Shown here: positions 1-5,945 of the stretch, in pieces
Layout: the number at the start of each line of letters is the position of its first letter
Numbering within the stretch: the stretch's first letter is position 1
Translations under genes and position numbers: made by a program
Source of the DNA: UBA1774 sp045223835
GTDB lineage: Bacteria; Bacillota; Clostridia; Oscillospirales; Oscillospiraceae
Assembly (NCBI GenBank): GCA_045223835.1
Contig: JBGUZS010000197.1
Location: 1-6,058, forward strand
DNA length: 6,058 bases
Direction: 5' to 3'
Notes under the pieces: model-generated
The model's database searches: none
Told to the model about the DNA's origin: nothing
What the model saw: the letters and a program-made list of their open reading frames with translations, nothing else

Positions 1-23
1 TGTTCGAAAAACTTCTGATTGAA

Positions 24-56
24 CGCGAAAGACACCCCTCCTGGGTTTCTTTCGCG
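24..56 (+). terminator. Terminator-like hairpin at the left edge
   Basis: Positions 24-37 pair with 43-56 over 14 positions with a single mismatch (C33 against T47), leaving a five-base loop. The upper stem is CCC/GGG and the right arm is T-rich (TTTCTTTC), as in many Firmicutes terminators read on the plus strand. There is no clean run of Ts after the stem, although the next 40 bases are pyrimidine-rich. It probably ends a plus-strand gene lying off the left edge, convergent with relQ. Two plus frames close just before the stem, with stop codons at 16-18 and 20-22; the third stays open to 168. The upstream gene therefore cannot be identified. It may act in both directions. Confidence 0.45.
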
Positions 57-104
57 CTATCTTCCTTCCCGTTTTCGTTCCATTTTCGGGTTTGTATACA
101 GTCT

Positions 105-134
105 GAGCCCGCATGCGAACACGCATGCGGGCTC
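105..134 (-). terminator. Perfect 13-bp hairpin just downstream of relQ
   Basis: Positions 105-117 and 122-134 are perfectly complementary around the four-base loop AACA. The stem is GC-rich and starts 24 bases after the relQ stop codon, which suggests a transcription terminator or a 3'-end stabilising structure. Neither strand has a U tract after the stem: the minus strand continues AGACTGTATAC. A classical intrinsic terminator is therefore not proven. Each arm contains the self-palindrome CGCATGCG, so the same DNA could also be two tandem protein-binding sites. Confidence 0.5.
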
Positions 135-158
135 CATCTATCATCATGCCGGCTCGGA

Positions 159-863
159 TCACCGGCTTAATCCTTCGTTCAGTTCTTCCATTCGGCGGTC
201 CAGCTCCGCGGCGATCTCAGAGCAGGCCAGCAGGGAATCATTCTGCCCCTCCGTCAGGGGATGATCCTTTTTGTACCGGATCTTATGCTCCAGGCTGGCC
301 CACCAGTCCATCGCCAGGGTGCGGAACTGGACCTCCACCTTCATCATCCGCTTTTTATCATGCAGAAAGATGGGAACGGCCACGATCAGATGGAGGCTCC
401 GATATCCGGATTCCTTGGGATTGCGGATATAATCTTTCTTCTGGACCAGCTTCACGTCGTCCTGACGAAGGAGAGCCTCGGCCAGCATATCGATCTCCGA
501 GGGAAAGGCGCAGATGACCCGGACGCCGGCTACGTCATTTATGTAGTTCTCGATGCTCTCCAACGTCACCGGCAGATTATACCGCAGGAGCTTGTCAATG
601 ATGTTTTCCGGCTTCTTGAGCCGCGTTTTGATGGTTTCGATGGGGTTGGAGTCATACTGCAGGGAAAACGCCTCGTTCAGCACCCGGAATTTGGTTTCAA
701 CCTCCATCATGGCGCAGCGGTAATACGCCATCAGCTCCTGGTATGGCTTCGTCTGTTCATGGAACCACTGCTGTACCGTCAGATCAACGGCACGGGTTTT
801 CATGGCCTGTTCAAGGGTGGTAAGAGAATTGACCTGGGACGCATCTGTCATGATACTGCACAT
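159..863 (-). CDS. relQ: RelQ-type small alarmone synthetase, (p)ppGpp synthetase
   Basis: This protein transfers pyrophosphate from ATP to the 3' position of GDP or GTP (in this family sometimes GMP), making the cytosolic stringent-response alarmones. It is a stand-alone RelA/SpoT synthetase domain with no HD hydrolase, TGS or ACT domain. At 234 residues it is a little longer than typical RelQ/YjbM proteins (about 210). Family motifs are visible: NDVAGVRV with D110, KDYIRNPKESGYRSLH at 143-158 with the GTP-stacking Y154 and H158, and KVEVQFRT with the catalytic E177, followed by AMDWWASLEHKIRYK. The N-terminal extension (about 1-40) and the helical, acidic C-terminus (about 205-234) fit the oligomerising helices of the family. 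The start is uncertain. ATG at 863 has only a weak site, whereas ATG at 851 (residue 5) has AGGA 11 bases upstream. No convincing promoter lies directly upstream, so it is probably read from the hsp20 unit, 72 bases away. Confidence 0.93.
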   Translation of the reverse strand: MCSIMTDASQVNSLTTLEQAMKTRAVDLTVQQWFHEQTKPYQELMAYYRCAMMEVETKFRVLNEAFSLQYDSNPIETIKTRLKKPENIIDKLLRYNLPVTLESIENYINDVAGVRVICAFPSEIDMLAEALLRQDDVKLVQKKDYIRNPKESGYRSLHLIVAVPIFLHDKKRMMKVEVQFRTLAMDWWASLEHKIRYKKDHPLTEGQNDSLLACSEIAAELDRRMEELNEGLSR

Positions 864-904
864 CCTAGTTTCAGGTTTTCCCGGCGAGAGGCCGGTATAG
901 GGGG

Positions 905-931
905 GGAGAGCCGGGCAAAGTCCGGCTCTCC
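905..931 (-). other. Intercistronic 10-bp hairpin between hsp20 and relQ
   Basis: GGAGAGCCGG at 905-914 pairs perfectly with CCGGCTCTCC at 922-931 around a seven-base loop. It begins four bases after the hsp20 stop codon. On the minus strand the stem is followed by a run of C and then TATACC, with no U tract, so it is at best a weak terminator. It may be an attenuating, processing or stabilising structure that sets the ratio of hsp20 to relQ message. A smaller CCGGC/GCCGG hairpin at 881-895 lies between it and relQ. Confidence 0.55.
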
Positions 932-935
932 TTCA

Positions 936-1376
936 TTATCCTTCGATCTCCAGCCGCCTGCCGACGACCTTGGGCTCGACCCGCTTCGGCATGGTGAGGG
1001 TCAGTACGCCGTTGGCGAAGGACGCCTTGATTGCATCCGTATCCACACCCTCCAAGCTGAAGCTCCGCTCATAGCTGCCGTAGGAACGCTCGCAGCGGAT
1101 ATAGCTGCCCTTCTGCTCCTTGTCCTCATGCTGAGAATGGCGTTCCGCGCTGATCGTCAGGGTATCCTGGGAGATATCCACATGAATGTCCTCTTTGTTG
1201 AAGCCGGGCAGGTCGGCCTCAAGCACATACTCCGAGTCGGTTTCCCGGATATCGGTGCTGAAGGAACCGCTCCGCTGACCGCCGAAAAACTCCCGCTCCA
1301 TATCCGCCATCATGCGGAAGGGATCAAAGTAGTTGGAAATGCTGCCTGTGTTTCTGCGATAAGGAATAAGAGACAT
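936..1376 (-). CDS. hsp20: Small heat-shock protein, Hsp20/alpha-crystallin family
   Basis: This is an ATP-independent cytosolic holdase that binds unfolding proteins and hands them to DnaK and other refolding chaperones; it normally forms large oligomers. The 146-residue product has the standard layout: a short N-terminal arm with SNYFDPFRMM near 14-23, an alpha-crystallin domain at about 43-132 with ADLPGF at 54-59 and the hallmark ANGVLTLTMPK at 121-131, and a C-terminal RRLEIEG in which L142-x-I144 is the I/L-x-I oligomerisation motif. The start is ATG at 1376, which has AGGAGGG seven bases upstream. A TTG two codons earlier is in frame but lies too close to that site. A perfect CIRCE element 121 bases upstream predicts repression by HrcA and heat induction. 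The leader also contains a 6-bp hairpin at 1423-1437. It is followed by relQ on the same strand. Confidence 0.96.
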   Translation of the reverse strand: MSLIPYRRNTGSISNYFDPFRMMADMEREFFGGQRSGSFSTDIRETDSEYVLEADLPGFNKEDIHVDISQDTLTISAERHSQHEDKEQKGSYIRCERSYGSYERSFSLEGVDTDAIKASFANGVLTLTMPKRVEPKVVGRRLEIEG

Positions 1377-1383
1377 GATCAAA

Positions 1384-1390
1384 CCCTCCT
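1384..1390 (-). promoter_or_regulatory. Ribosome binding site that fixes the hsp20 start
   Basis: On the minus strand this reads AGGAGGG, seven bases before the ATG at 1376 and only about one base before the in-frame TTG at 1382. The spacing selects the ATG, giving 146 rather than 148 residues. Confidence 0.85.
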
Positions 1391-1455
1391 GTCTGTAATC
1401 ACCGTTTCATTGCTCTTTCGTTCGTTCCATCGGAACGCCTATAGAGTACCCCATA

Positions 1456-1485
1456 GTTATGAACGATTCTGCGATACAATGTGAA
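1456..1485 (-). promoter_or_regulatory. Candidate hsp20 promoter
   Basis: On the minus strand TTCACA (1480-1485, five of six to the -35 consensus) is followed after 18 bases by CATAAC (1456-1461, four of six to the -10 consensus). This would start transcription near 1449, with CIRCE lying just upstream of the -35. A competing reading puts the promoter inside CIRCE itself, TTAGCA-N18-TAAATT, which would place the operator across the promoter as is usual for HrcA control. The sequence does not decide between them. Confidence 0.3.
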
Positions 1486-1497
1486 CAGACTGTAAAT

Positions 1498-1524
1498 TTA
1501 GCACTCGAATACGGAGAGTGCTAA
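1498..1524 (-). promoter_or_regulatory. CIRCE operator, HrcA binding site, perfect consensus
   Basis: The sequence TTAGCACTC-N9-GAGTGCTAA is present with both arms exact and the spacer exactly nine bases. This is the complete CIRCE consensus, bound by the heat-shock repressor HrcA. It sits 19 bases beyond the ABC-F stop codon and 121 bases before the hsp20 ATG. The only gene it can serve in this window is hsp20, together with anything co-transcribed, namely relQ. The element is symmetric; the strand given is that of the regulated gene. Confidence 0.96.
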
Positions 1525-1543
1525 ACTCTGCCGCCGGGCAGGT

Positions 1544-3061
1544 TCAATCCAGCTCCGCAGGGAAAAGGCCTTCCGGCTGAAGCACGTAAACCTTATTGCA
1601 CACCTCCGACAGATATTTTCGGTCATGAGAAACGCTGATTACGGCTCCGCCGAATTCTTTGATGGCACGGCGCACCACCGGCGCCGAAAGGGGACTGAAA
1701 TTCCGCGTAGGTTCGTCCAGCAGCAGCACATTTGCCCGCCTCAGGACCATGTCCAGAAACAGCAGCTTGGCTCGCTGACCGCCGCTGAGTTTGCCGATGG
1801 GAGAGAGCATCTCCTCGTGGGTGAAGCGCATGCTGCCGAGGCAGGTCCTGGCTCTTGTGATTTCATCCTTGGTATAGTTTGCAGCCAGATGCTCCACCGG
1901 AGTTTGGGCATAATCCAGGATCTCCCGATAATCCTGGGGCATATATGCGGCGGCGATATCCCTCCTTTGGCTCAGCTCCTCCCAAAGACGGCGAAGAAGG
2001 GTGGTTTTCCCCGCGCCGTTGCGGCCGACGATGCCAATGGCGCCGCTTCCGGCGAGAAACAGGCGCAGATCCCTGGACAGGATCCGATCCCCGACCTGAA
2101 GACGATCCAAGGACCAATCCAGCACCGTTTTGCCCGAAGGGATCCGAATATCCTCGTCGAAACGGGTGAGGATCGCTTCCTCCGTCTCCGGAAACTCCAG
2201 AAATCCCTCCTTTTCCCGTTCCAGACGTTTGCCGGTGGAAATCACGGCGTGCATTTTCTTTTTCAGCAGTCTGCCGCTATGGGGGTCCTGCCGGGAAAGG
2301 CTGCGCTGTTCATGATCCACCCGGTCGTAGATCTGCTGCCAGCGCTGCTGCTGCCGGCGATAATCGTCCCGCTGCTTCTGGGCCACCTGCCCTTGGCGGT
2401 CCATCTGCCGCTGCCGGCGGTCCAGGTATTCCCGATAGGTTTCCCGGGAGACGGTGATGCGGCATCGGGTCTTCCGGATAAGCTGCTCCATATGGATGAT
2501 CACGTTGGCGGTGTTTTCGATCAAGGCCTCATCATGGGAGACATACAGAACAGGAAGGCGGGTATCCCGCAAAAAACGCTCCAGCCAGAGCAGCGTATCC
2601 AAATCCAGATCGTTCGTCGGTTCATCCAGAAGCAGAACATCCGGTTCCTGCATCAGGATCCGGCAGAGCTGCGCCTTGACCTTTTCTCCGCCGGAGAGAG
2701 CGCGCAGAGGCTGGGAAGAAAGGAGAAAGGCGGGCTGTATTCCCAGCTGGTTGAGAATATCCATGTGGTGAAAGTGCGCAAAGGGTTCAAAGAACTCTTT
2801 CAGCGTCAGGTGGGAAAGCCCCTCGTCCATGCTCTGGGGCAGATAACCCAACCGCCCATGGGAAACCACGGTCCCTTCCCCTTCGCAGTACTCCTCCACG
2901 GACCGGGGATCATCGATGTATTTCAGCAGTGTGGATTTTCCGTTTCCTTCTTCCCCGATAAGCACCGCCTTATCGCCTTTCGTCAGCGTAAAAGAGAAGT
3001 GATCCGCAAGGATCCGGTCCTCTCGTTTCAGGCGAAGGGTAACCTTTTTCAGTTCCAGCAT
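1544..3061 (-). CDS. ABC-F family ATPase, ribosome-associated or antibiotic-resistance type
   Basis: This is a soluble protein with two fused ATP-binding cassettes and no membrane segments. ABC-F proteins bind the ribosomal E site as translation factors or ribosome-protection resistance factors rather than transporting. Cassette 1 has Walker A GEEGNGKST at 36-44, signature LSGGE at 122-126, Walker B VLLLDEPTNDLD at 142-153 and H-switch SHD at 175-177. The interdomain linker (about 205-300) is Arg/Gln-rich and coiled-coil-like, as expected for the arm that reaches into the ribosome. Cassette 2 has GRNGAGKTT at 346-354, LSGGQ at 425-429, VLLLDEPT at 445-452 and SHD at 478-480. Its D-loop reads RNFSP instead of the usual N-L-D. 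The 505-residue length with no C-terminal extension resembles Lsa/Msr-sized members. The ATG at 3061 has AGGAGGG seven bases upstream, and a good promoter lies about 45 bases upstream. The substrate or drug range cannot be read from sequence. Confidence 0.93.
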   Translation of the reverse strand: MLELKKVTLRLKREDRILADHFSFTLTKGDKAVLIGEEGNGKSTLLKYIDDPRSVEEYCEGEGTVVSHGRLGYLPQSMDEGLSHLTLKEFFEPFAHFHHMDILNQLGIQPAFLLSSQPLRALSGGEKVKAQLCRILMQEPDVLLLDEPTNDLDLDTLLWLERFLRDTRLPVLYVSHDEALIENTANVIIHMEQLIRKTRCRITVSRETYREYLDRRQRQMDRQGQVAQKQRDDYRRQQQRWQQIYDRVDHEQRSLSRQDPHSGRLLKKKMHAVISTGKRLEREKEGFLEFPETEEAILTRFDEDIRIPSGKTVLDWSLDRLQVGDRILSRDLRLFLAGSGAIGIVGRNGAGKTTLLRRLWEELSQRRDIAAAYMPQDYREILDYAQTPVEHLAANYTKDEITRARTCLGSMRFTHEEMLSPIGKLSGGQRAKLLFLDMVLRRANVLLLDEPTRNFSPLSAPVVRRAIKEFGGAVISVSHDRKYLSEVCNKVYVLQPEGLFPAELD

Positions 3062-3106
3062 GGAGTTACCCTCCTTTCGGTTAACGCCGCTTCAGATCCC
3101 ATATTG

Positions 3107-3135
3107 AGTATACCATAGGTGCAGCGGGAATACAA
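3107..3135 (-). promoter_or_regulatory. Promoter of the ABC-F gene
   Basis: On the minus strand TTGTAT (3130-3135) is followed after exactly 17 bases by TATACT (3107-3112, five of six to consensus). A TG lies one base before the -10, making it an extended -10 promoter. Transcription should start near 3100, giving a leader of about 40 bases. That leaves no room for the long attenuator leader seen upstream of several drug-inducible ABC-F genes. Confidence 0.65.
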
Positions 3136-3178
3136 CGGATAGGGGAAGGGGCGCAGACGCCCTGCAGTCAAGTTCCGG

Positions 3179-3207
3179 TTGACATGGCTGAGGATATAGG
3201 GTACTTT
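3179..3207 (+). promoter_or_regulatory. Candidate promoter of the hydrolase-cyclase unit
   Basis: A perfect -35 TTGACA (3179-3184) is followed after 17 bases by the weak -10 TACTTT (3202-3207). It is divergent from the ABC-F promoter, with a small GGGCG/CGCCC hairpin (3149-3162) between the two. If it is used, transcription starts near 3214. That excludes the in-frame ATG at 3184 as the hydrolase start and favours the ATG at 3265. The poor -10 suggests weak or activator-dependent expression. Confidence 0.4.
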
Positions 3208-3252
3208 TATTCTGAAGAATTGTACGTGGCTGCCTTCCATCTGACCGTTGAC

Positions 3253-3261
3253 GGGGGTGAT
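3253..3261 (+). promoter_or_regulatory. Extended ribosome binding site that fixes the hydrolase start
   Basis: GGGGGTGAT matches the extended anti-Shine-Dalgarno complement GGAGGTGAT except for one A-to-G change that still allows a G-U pair. The GGxGG core ends seven bases before the ATG at 3265. The upstream in-frame ATG at 3184 has no comparable site. Confidence 0.7.
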
Positions 3262-3264
3262 GAT

Positions 3265-4065
3265 ATGGAAAACAGAGTTACTCTTCTGGGCGTGCGCGGC
3301 TCGATCCCGGTGAGCGGTGAGGCCTATCGGCGTTACGGCTGCGCAACAACCTGCTGTCTGATCGAATTGGAAGGGGAGACGATCCTGGTGGACGCAGGAA
3401 ACGGTATCCTGAACCTTCCTCAAGAGCTGATGCATCGTCCGGAGATGACGATGCTCCTTACTCATCCGCATCTGGATCATCTGATAGGGCTGCCCATGTG
3501 TCCATATCTTTTCCGCAAAGAAGCAGCCCTGCATCTGTATGCTGCTGTCCGCGGCGGCATGGACGCCGGGGATCAGGTAAAAGCGCTGTTTGCCCCGCCC
3601 CTATGGCCGGTGAGGGCGGAGAGACTGCCCGGCGTACTGACCTGCAGCACACTGCCGGTCTCCCTGCGGCTCAACGGAGTGCTTGTTGAGTCCATGGAAG
3701 GGGAGCATCCCGGCGGCGTCACGATCTATCGGCTGACCGGCGGCGGAAAGCGGATCGTGATCGCAACGGACTGCACCATAACGGAAAAGAACCGGGCCGC
3801 CTTAACCGAGTTCGCCAGAGGGTGCGACCTTTTCCTTTGCGACGGACAGTACAGCGAGGAAGAATGGCCCGCCCATGCCGCCTATGGACACAGCACCTGG
3901 ACAGCCGCCGCCATGCTTGCCCGGGCGGCGGAGGCAAAGCAAACCCGCATTGTCCATCATGACCCCACCCATACAGACGCCTTTCTGGACGCCTCCGCTG
4001 CTGAGTTAAGCCTTGCCTGCACCGACTGCGCTTTTGCCCGGGAGGGGGAGATCATTCGGCTGTGA
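3265..4065 (+). CDS. Metallo-beta-lactamase-fold hydrolase, PhnP/RNase Z-like, possible cyclic-nucleotide phosphodiesterase
   Basis: This is a soluble, probably dizinc hydrolase of 266 residues. It opens with the typical strand VTLLGVRGSIP (5-15) and the GCATTC element (25-30), then LVDAGNGI (41-48). Metal-ligand candidates in order are H67, H69, D71 and H72 in THPHLDH, then H148, D169 and the H231 region in IVHHDPTHTD. A GHSTW motif (208-212) precedes the last helix. The run HPHLDHLIGL follows the start of the class II cAMP phosphodiesterase signature (HxHLDH-[LIVM]-x-[GS]-[LIVMA]), then diverges at PMCP. With an adenylate cyclase 60 bases downstream on the same strand, hydrolysis of cAMP or another phosphodiester is an attractive guess but is inferred from context. 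Other members of this broad family act on RNA or other phosphodiesters. The start at 3265 is chosen for its binding site; an in-frame ATG at 3184 would add 27 unconserved-looking residues. Confidence 0.9.
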   Translation: MENRVTLLGVRGSIPVSGEAYRRYGCATTCCLIELEGETILVDAGNGILNLPQELMHRPEMTMLLTHPHLDHLIGLPMCPYLFRKEAALHLYAAVRGGMDAGDQVKALFAPPLWPVRAERLPGVLTCSTLPVSLRLNGVLVESMEGEHPGGVTIYRLTGGGKRIVIATDCTITEKNRAALTEFARGCDLFLCDGQYSEEEWPAHAAYGHSTWTAAAMLARAAEAKQTRIVHHDPTHTDAFLDASAAELSLACTDCAFAREGEIIRL

Positions 4066-4074
4066 CCCCGGGAG

Positions 4075-4103
4075 TTCCGATCCGATCAACGATTACCCAT
4101 AAT
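4075..4103 (+). promoter_or_regulatory. Weak candidate internal promoter before the cyclase
   Basis: CATAAT (4098-4103, five of six to the -10) is preceded after 17 bases by TTCCGA (4075-4080, three of six to the -35). It falls in the 60-base gap between hydrolase and cyclase and could give the cyclase some expression of its own. The gap contains no hairpin that would stop read-through, so co-transcription remains likely. Confidence 0.28.
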
Positions 4104-4125
4104 ATACAAGCCTTGGAGGGTAGGT

Positions 4126-5931
4126 ATGAAAAAGACGGTCTGGCTGAAGCTCAGTGTATCTTTGCTGGCTGCGGCGATCCTGTGCCTGATTGCCCGGTCA
4201 GGCTTCCTCGCCGGGATAGACGGCAGCATATCTGACTTCCTTTATCAGCGCCCGGGTATGACGGACGGGGAGATCGTGGTGATCGGCATGGATGGGCGCG
4301 CCGTGGAAGAGCTGGGTCCCATGCCCTGGCCGCGGGATATCATGGCGGACGTGGTGGCCTGTCTGAATTCCGATCCGGAGCAAAAACCCGCGGTGATCGG
4401 GATCGACGTCCTGTATGTGGGAGAGAGCGCCGACCCGGACGCGGACATGTATTTTGCGGAAATCGCCGGAGAAGAGGGAAATGTCGTCGTCGCTGCGGCC
4501 GCCACCTTCGGAAGCAGCATCGTGGACGAGGGCGACGCATTCTATCTGGATGAACGGTCCGTCCTGTACTGGGATTCTCCCTATCCGGAGCTGGCTGAGA
4601 GGACCGGCAGCGGGCATATCAACGCCATGGCCGACTCCGATGGGATCATCCGGCATGCGCTGCTCTATGTGGACGCCCCGGGAGGGGAACGGGTCTACTC
4701 CTTTGCCCGGGTGATCTACGAGCGATGGTGCGAGTTCAGCGGAACGGAGCCGAATCCGCTGCCGGAGACGGTGGACAACGGCTTTTTCTACCTGCCATAC
4801 ACCGCCAGAGGCGGGAGTTACTATGAAAACATATCGGTGATCGATTTCCTGGATGGATTTGCGGATCCGGCAGATTTCGCCGGAAAGATCGTTCTCATCG
4901 GGCCCTATGCCGCAGGAATGCAGGATGAATACCGCACGGCCATCGACCATGCCGCCCCAATGTACGGCATCGAGATCCAGGCGAATCAGATCGAAGCCTA
5001 TCGGAACGGGTTTTATCCTCGGGAAGCGGAGGATATCGTGCAGCTGATCATCCTTTTCCTGCTTTGCGCCGGTCTGCTGTACTATTTCTGGGACCGCAGG
5101 GTGCTGCCGGCGGTCCTCGTTTGGCTCGCGGTCTCCGGTCTCTGGATCCTCATCTGCGCGCTCCTTTACCGCAGGGGCCTGATCCTGCATGTGCTCTGGG
5201 TGCCGCTGTTCGCGACGGTTCTGTTTGTGGCCACGGTGGCGCTGAACTACATCCGTACCCAGAAGGAAAAACGCCGGGTAACGGACACCTTCGGCCGCTA
5301 TGTGGATCCGGCGGTGATGCGGGAACTGCTGGAGCGGGGCGGAGACGCCCTGGAGCTGGGCGGAAAAATGTATGATATCGCGGTGCTCTTTGTGGATATC
5401 CGCGGATTTACCACCATGAGCGAATCATTGGATCCCCAGACTGTGGTAGAAATCATCAACCGCTACCTGACCTTGACGACGGAATGCATCATGCGGCATC
5501 ATGGGATGCTGGATAAATTCGTGGGGGACTGCACCATGGCGTTCTGGAATGCGCCGATCCCCCAGGAGGATCCGGTGTTTCTGGCCTGTTGCGCGGCAAT
5601 GGATATGGTGGTCGGCTCCAAAGCCCTGGGGGATGAACTGCAGGAGCGGTTTGGCAGACGGGTGGATTTTGGCATAGGCGTCAATGTGGGTCCCGCTGTC
5701 GTTGGGAATATCGGCGCGCCGAAGCGGATGGACTATACCGCCATAGGGGATACGGTCAATACCGCCTCTCGTTTGGAATCCAATGCGCCGGGCGGGAAGA
5801 TCTTCATCTCCCGCGCCGTGGCGGATGCGCTGGGGGATCGGGCCAAGGTCACCTCCCTCGGAAGCACCATCAAATTGAAGGGCAAAGCGGAGGGATTTGA
5901 GATCCTGACGCTGGATGAACTGAATTACTGA
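4126..5931 (+). CDS. CHASE2-domain class III adenylate cyclase, membrane receptor type
   Basis: This protein should convert ATP to cAMP in response to an extracytoplasmic cue. One N-terminal membrane helix (about 5-25) is followed by an external CHASE2 sensor (about 30-300). The sensor shows GPMPWPRD at 64-71, GIDVLY at 92-97, GHINAMADSDGIIR at 163-176 and GKIVLIG at 253-259. Three membrane helices follow (about 303-321, 327-347, 353-375), the standard CHASE2 topology. A linker with FGRYVDPAVM at 389-398 leads to the cytosolic cyclase domain (about 415-598). All six canonical residues are visible: metal ligands D424 (FVDIRGFT) and D468 (FVGDCTMAFW), purine-selecting K464 and T538 (DYTAIGDTVN), and transition-state N545 and R549 (NTASRLE). 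The Lys/Thr pair is that of cyanobacterial CyaB1-type adenylate cyclases; guanylate cyclases carry Glu/Cys. It should act as a homodimer. The ATG has GGAGG seven bases upstream. The ligand is unknown. Confidence 0.95.
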   Translation: MKKTVWLKLSVSLLAAAILCLIARSGFLAGIDGSISDFLYQRPGMTDGEIVVIGMDGRAVEELGPMPWPRDIMADVVACLNSDPEQKPAVIGIDVLYVGESADPDADMYFAEIAGEEGNVVVAAAATFGSSIVDEGDAFYLDERSVLYWDSPYPELAERTGSGHINAMADSDGIIRHALLYVDAPGGERVYSFARVIYERWCEFSGTEPNPLPETVDNGFFYLPYTARGGSYYENISVIDFLDGFADPADFAGKIVLIGPYAAGMQDEYRTAIDHAAPMYGIEIQANQIEAYRNGFYPREAEDIVQLIILFLLCAGLLYYFWDRRVLPAVLVWLAVSGLWILICALLYRRGLILHVLWVPLFATVLFVATVALNYIRTQKEKRRVTDTFGRYVDPAVMRELLERGGDALELGGKMYDIAVLFVDIRGFTTMSESLDPQTVVEIINRYLTLTTECIMRHHGMLDKFVGDCTMAFWNAPIPQEDPVFLACCAAMDMVVGSKALGDELQERFGRRVDFGIGVNVGPAVVGNIGAPKRMDYTAIGDTVNTASRLESNAPGGKIFISRAVADALGDRAKVTSLGSTIKLKGKAEGFEILTLDELNY

Positions 5932-5945
5932 AAGGAGGAACACAT

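Noticed and set aside
864..900. A possible relQ promoter using TATACC in the hsp20-relQ gap.
   Set aside because: No acceptable -35 box lies 16-18 bases upstream; the position falls in the C run and hairpin.
1410..1433. A seven-codon upstream frame (MERTKEQ) in the hsp20 leader on the minus strand.
   Set aside because: It lacks a proper ribosome binding site and a short frame like this is expected by chance; nothing ties it to control of hsp20.
261..1484. A 407-codon plus-strand open frame antisense to relQ and hsp20.
   Set aside because: It crosses two well-supported genes and the CIRCE-side leader, its product resembles no family, and long antisense frames are common in GC-rich coding DNA.
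1383..1497. An RNA thermometer in the hsp20 leader.
   Set aside because: No stretch of the leader pairs well with the AGGAGGG site. Only a 6-bp local hairpin (1423-1437) and a 6-bp distant pairing next to the site are visible, and CIRCE already explains heat control.
1528..1541. A CTGCC/GGCAG hairpin just after the ABC-F stop codon, considered as its terminator.
   Set aside because: Only five base pairs with a four-base loop and just three Ts after it, merging into CIRCE. Too weak to annotate as a terminator.
1625..3118. A 497-codon plus-strand open frame covering nearly all of the ABC-F gene.
   Set aside because: It is the antisense shadow of a gene with every ABC-F motif intact; the translation has no recognisable domain and no good ribosome binding site.
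4198..5190. A 330-codon minus-strand open frame antisense to the CHASE2 domain.
   Set aside because: Shadow of a confident gene, with no motif or binding site of its own.
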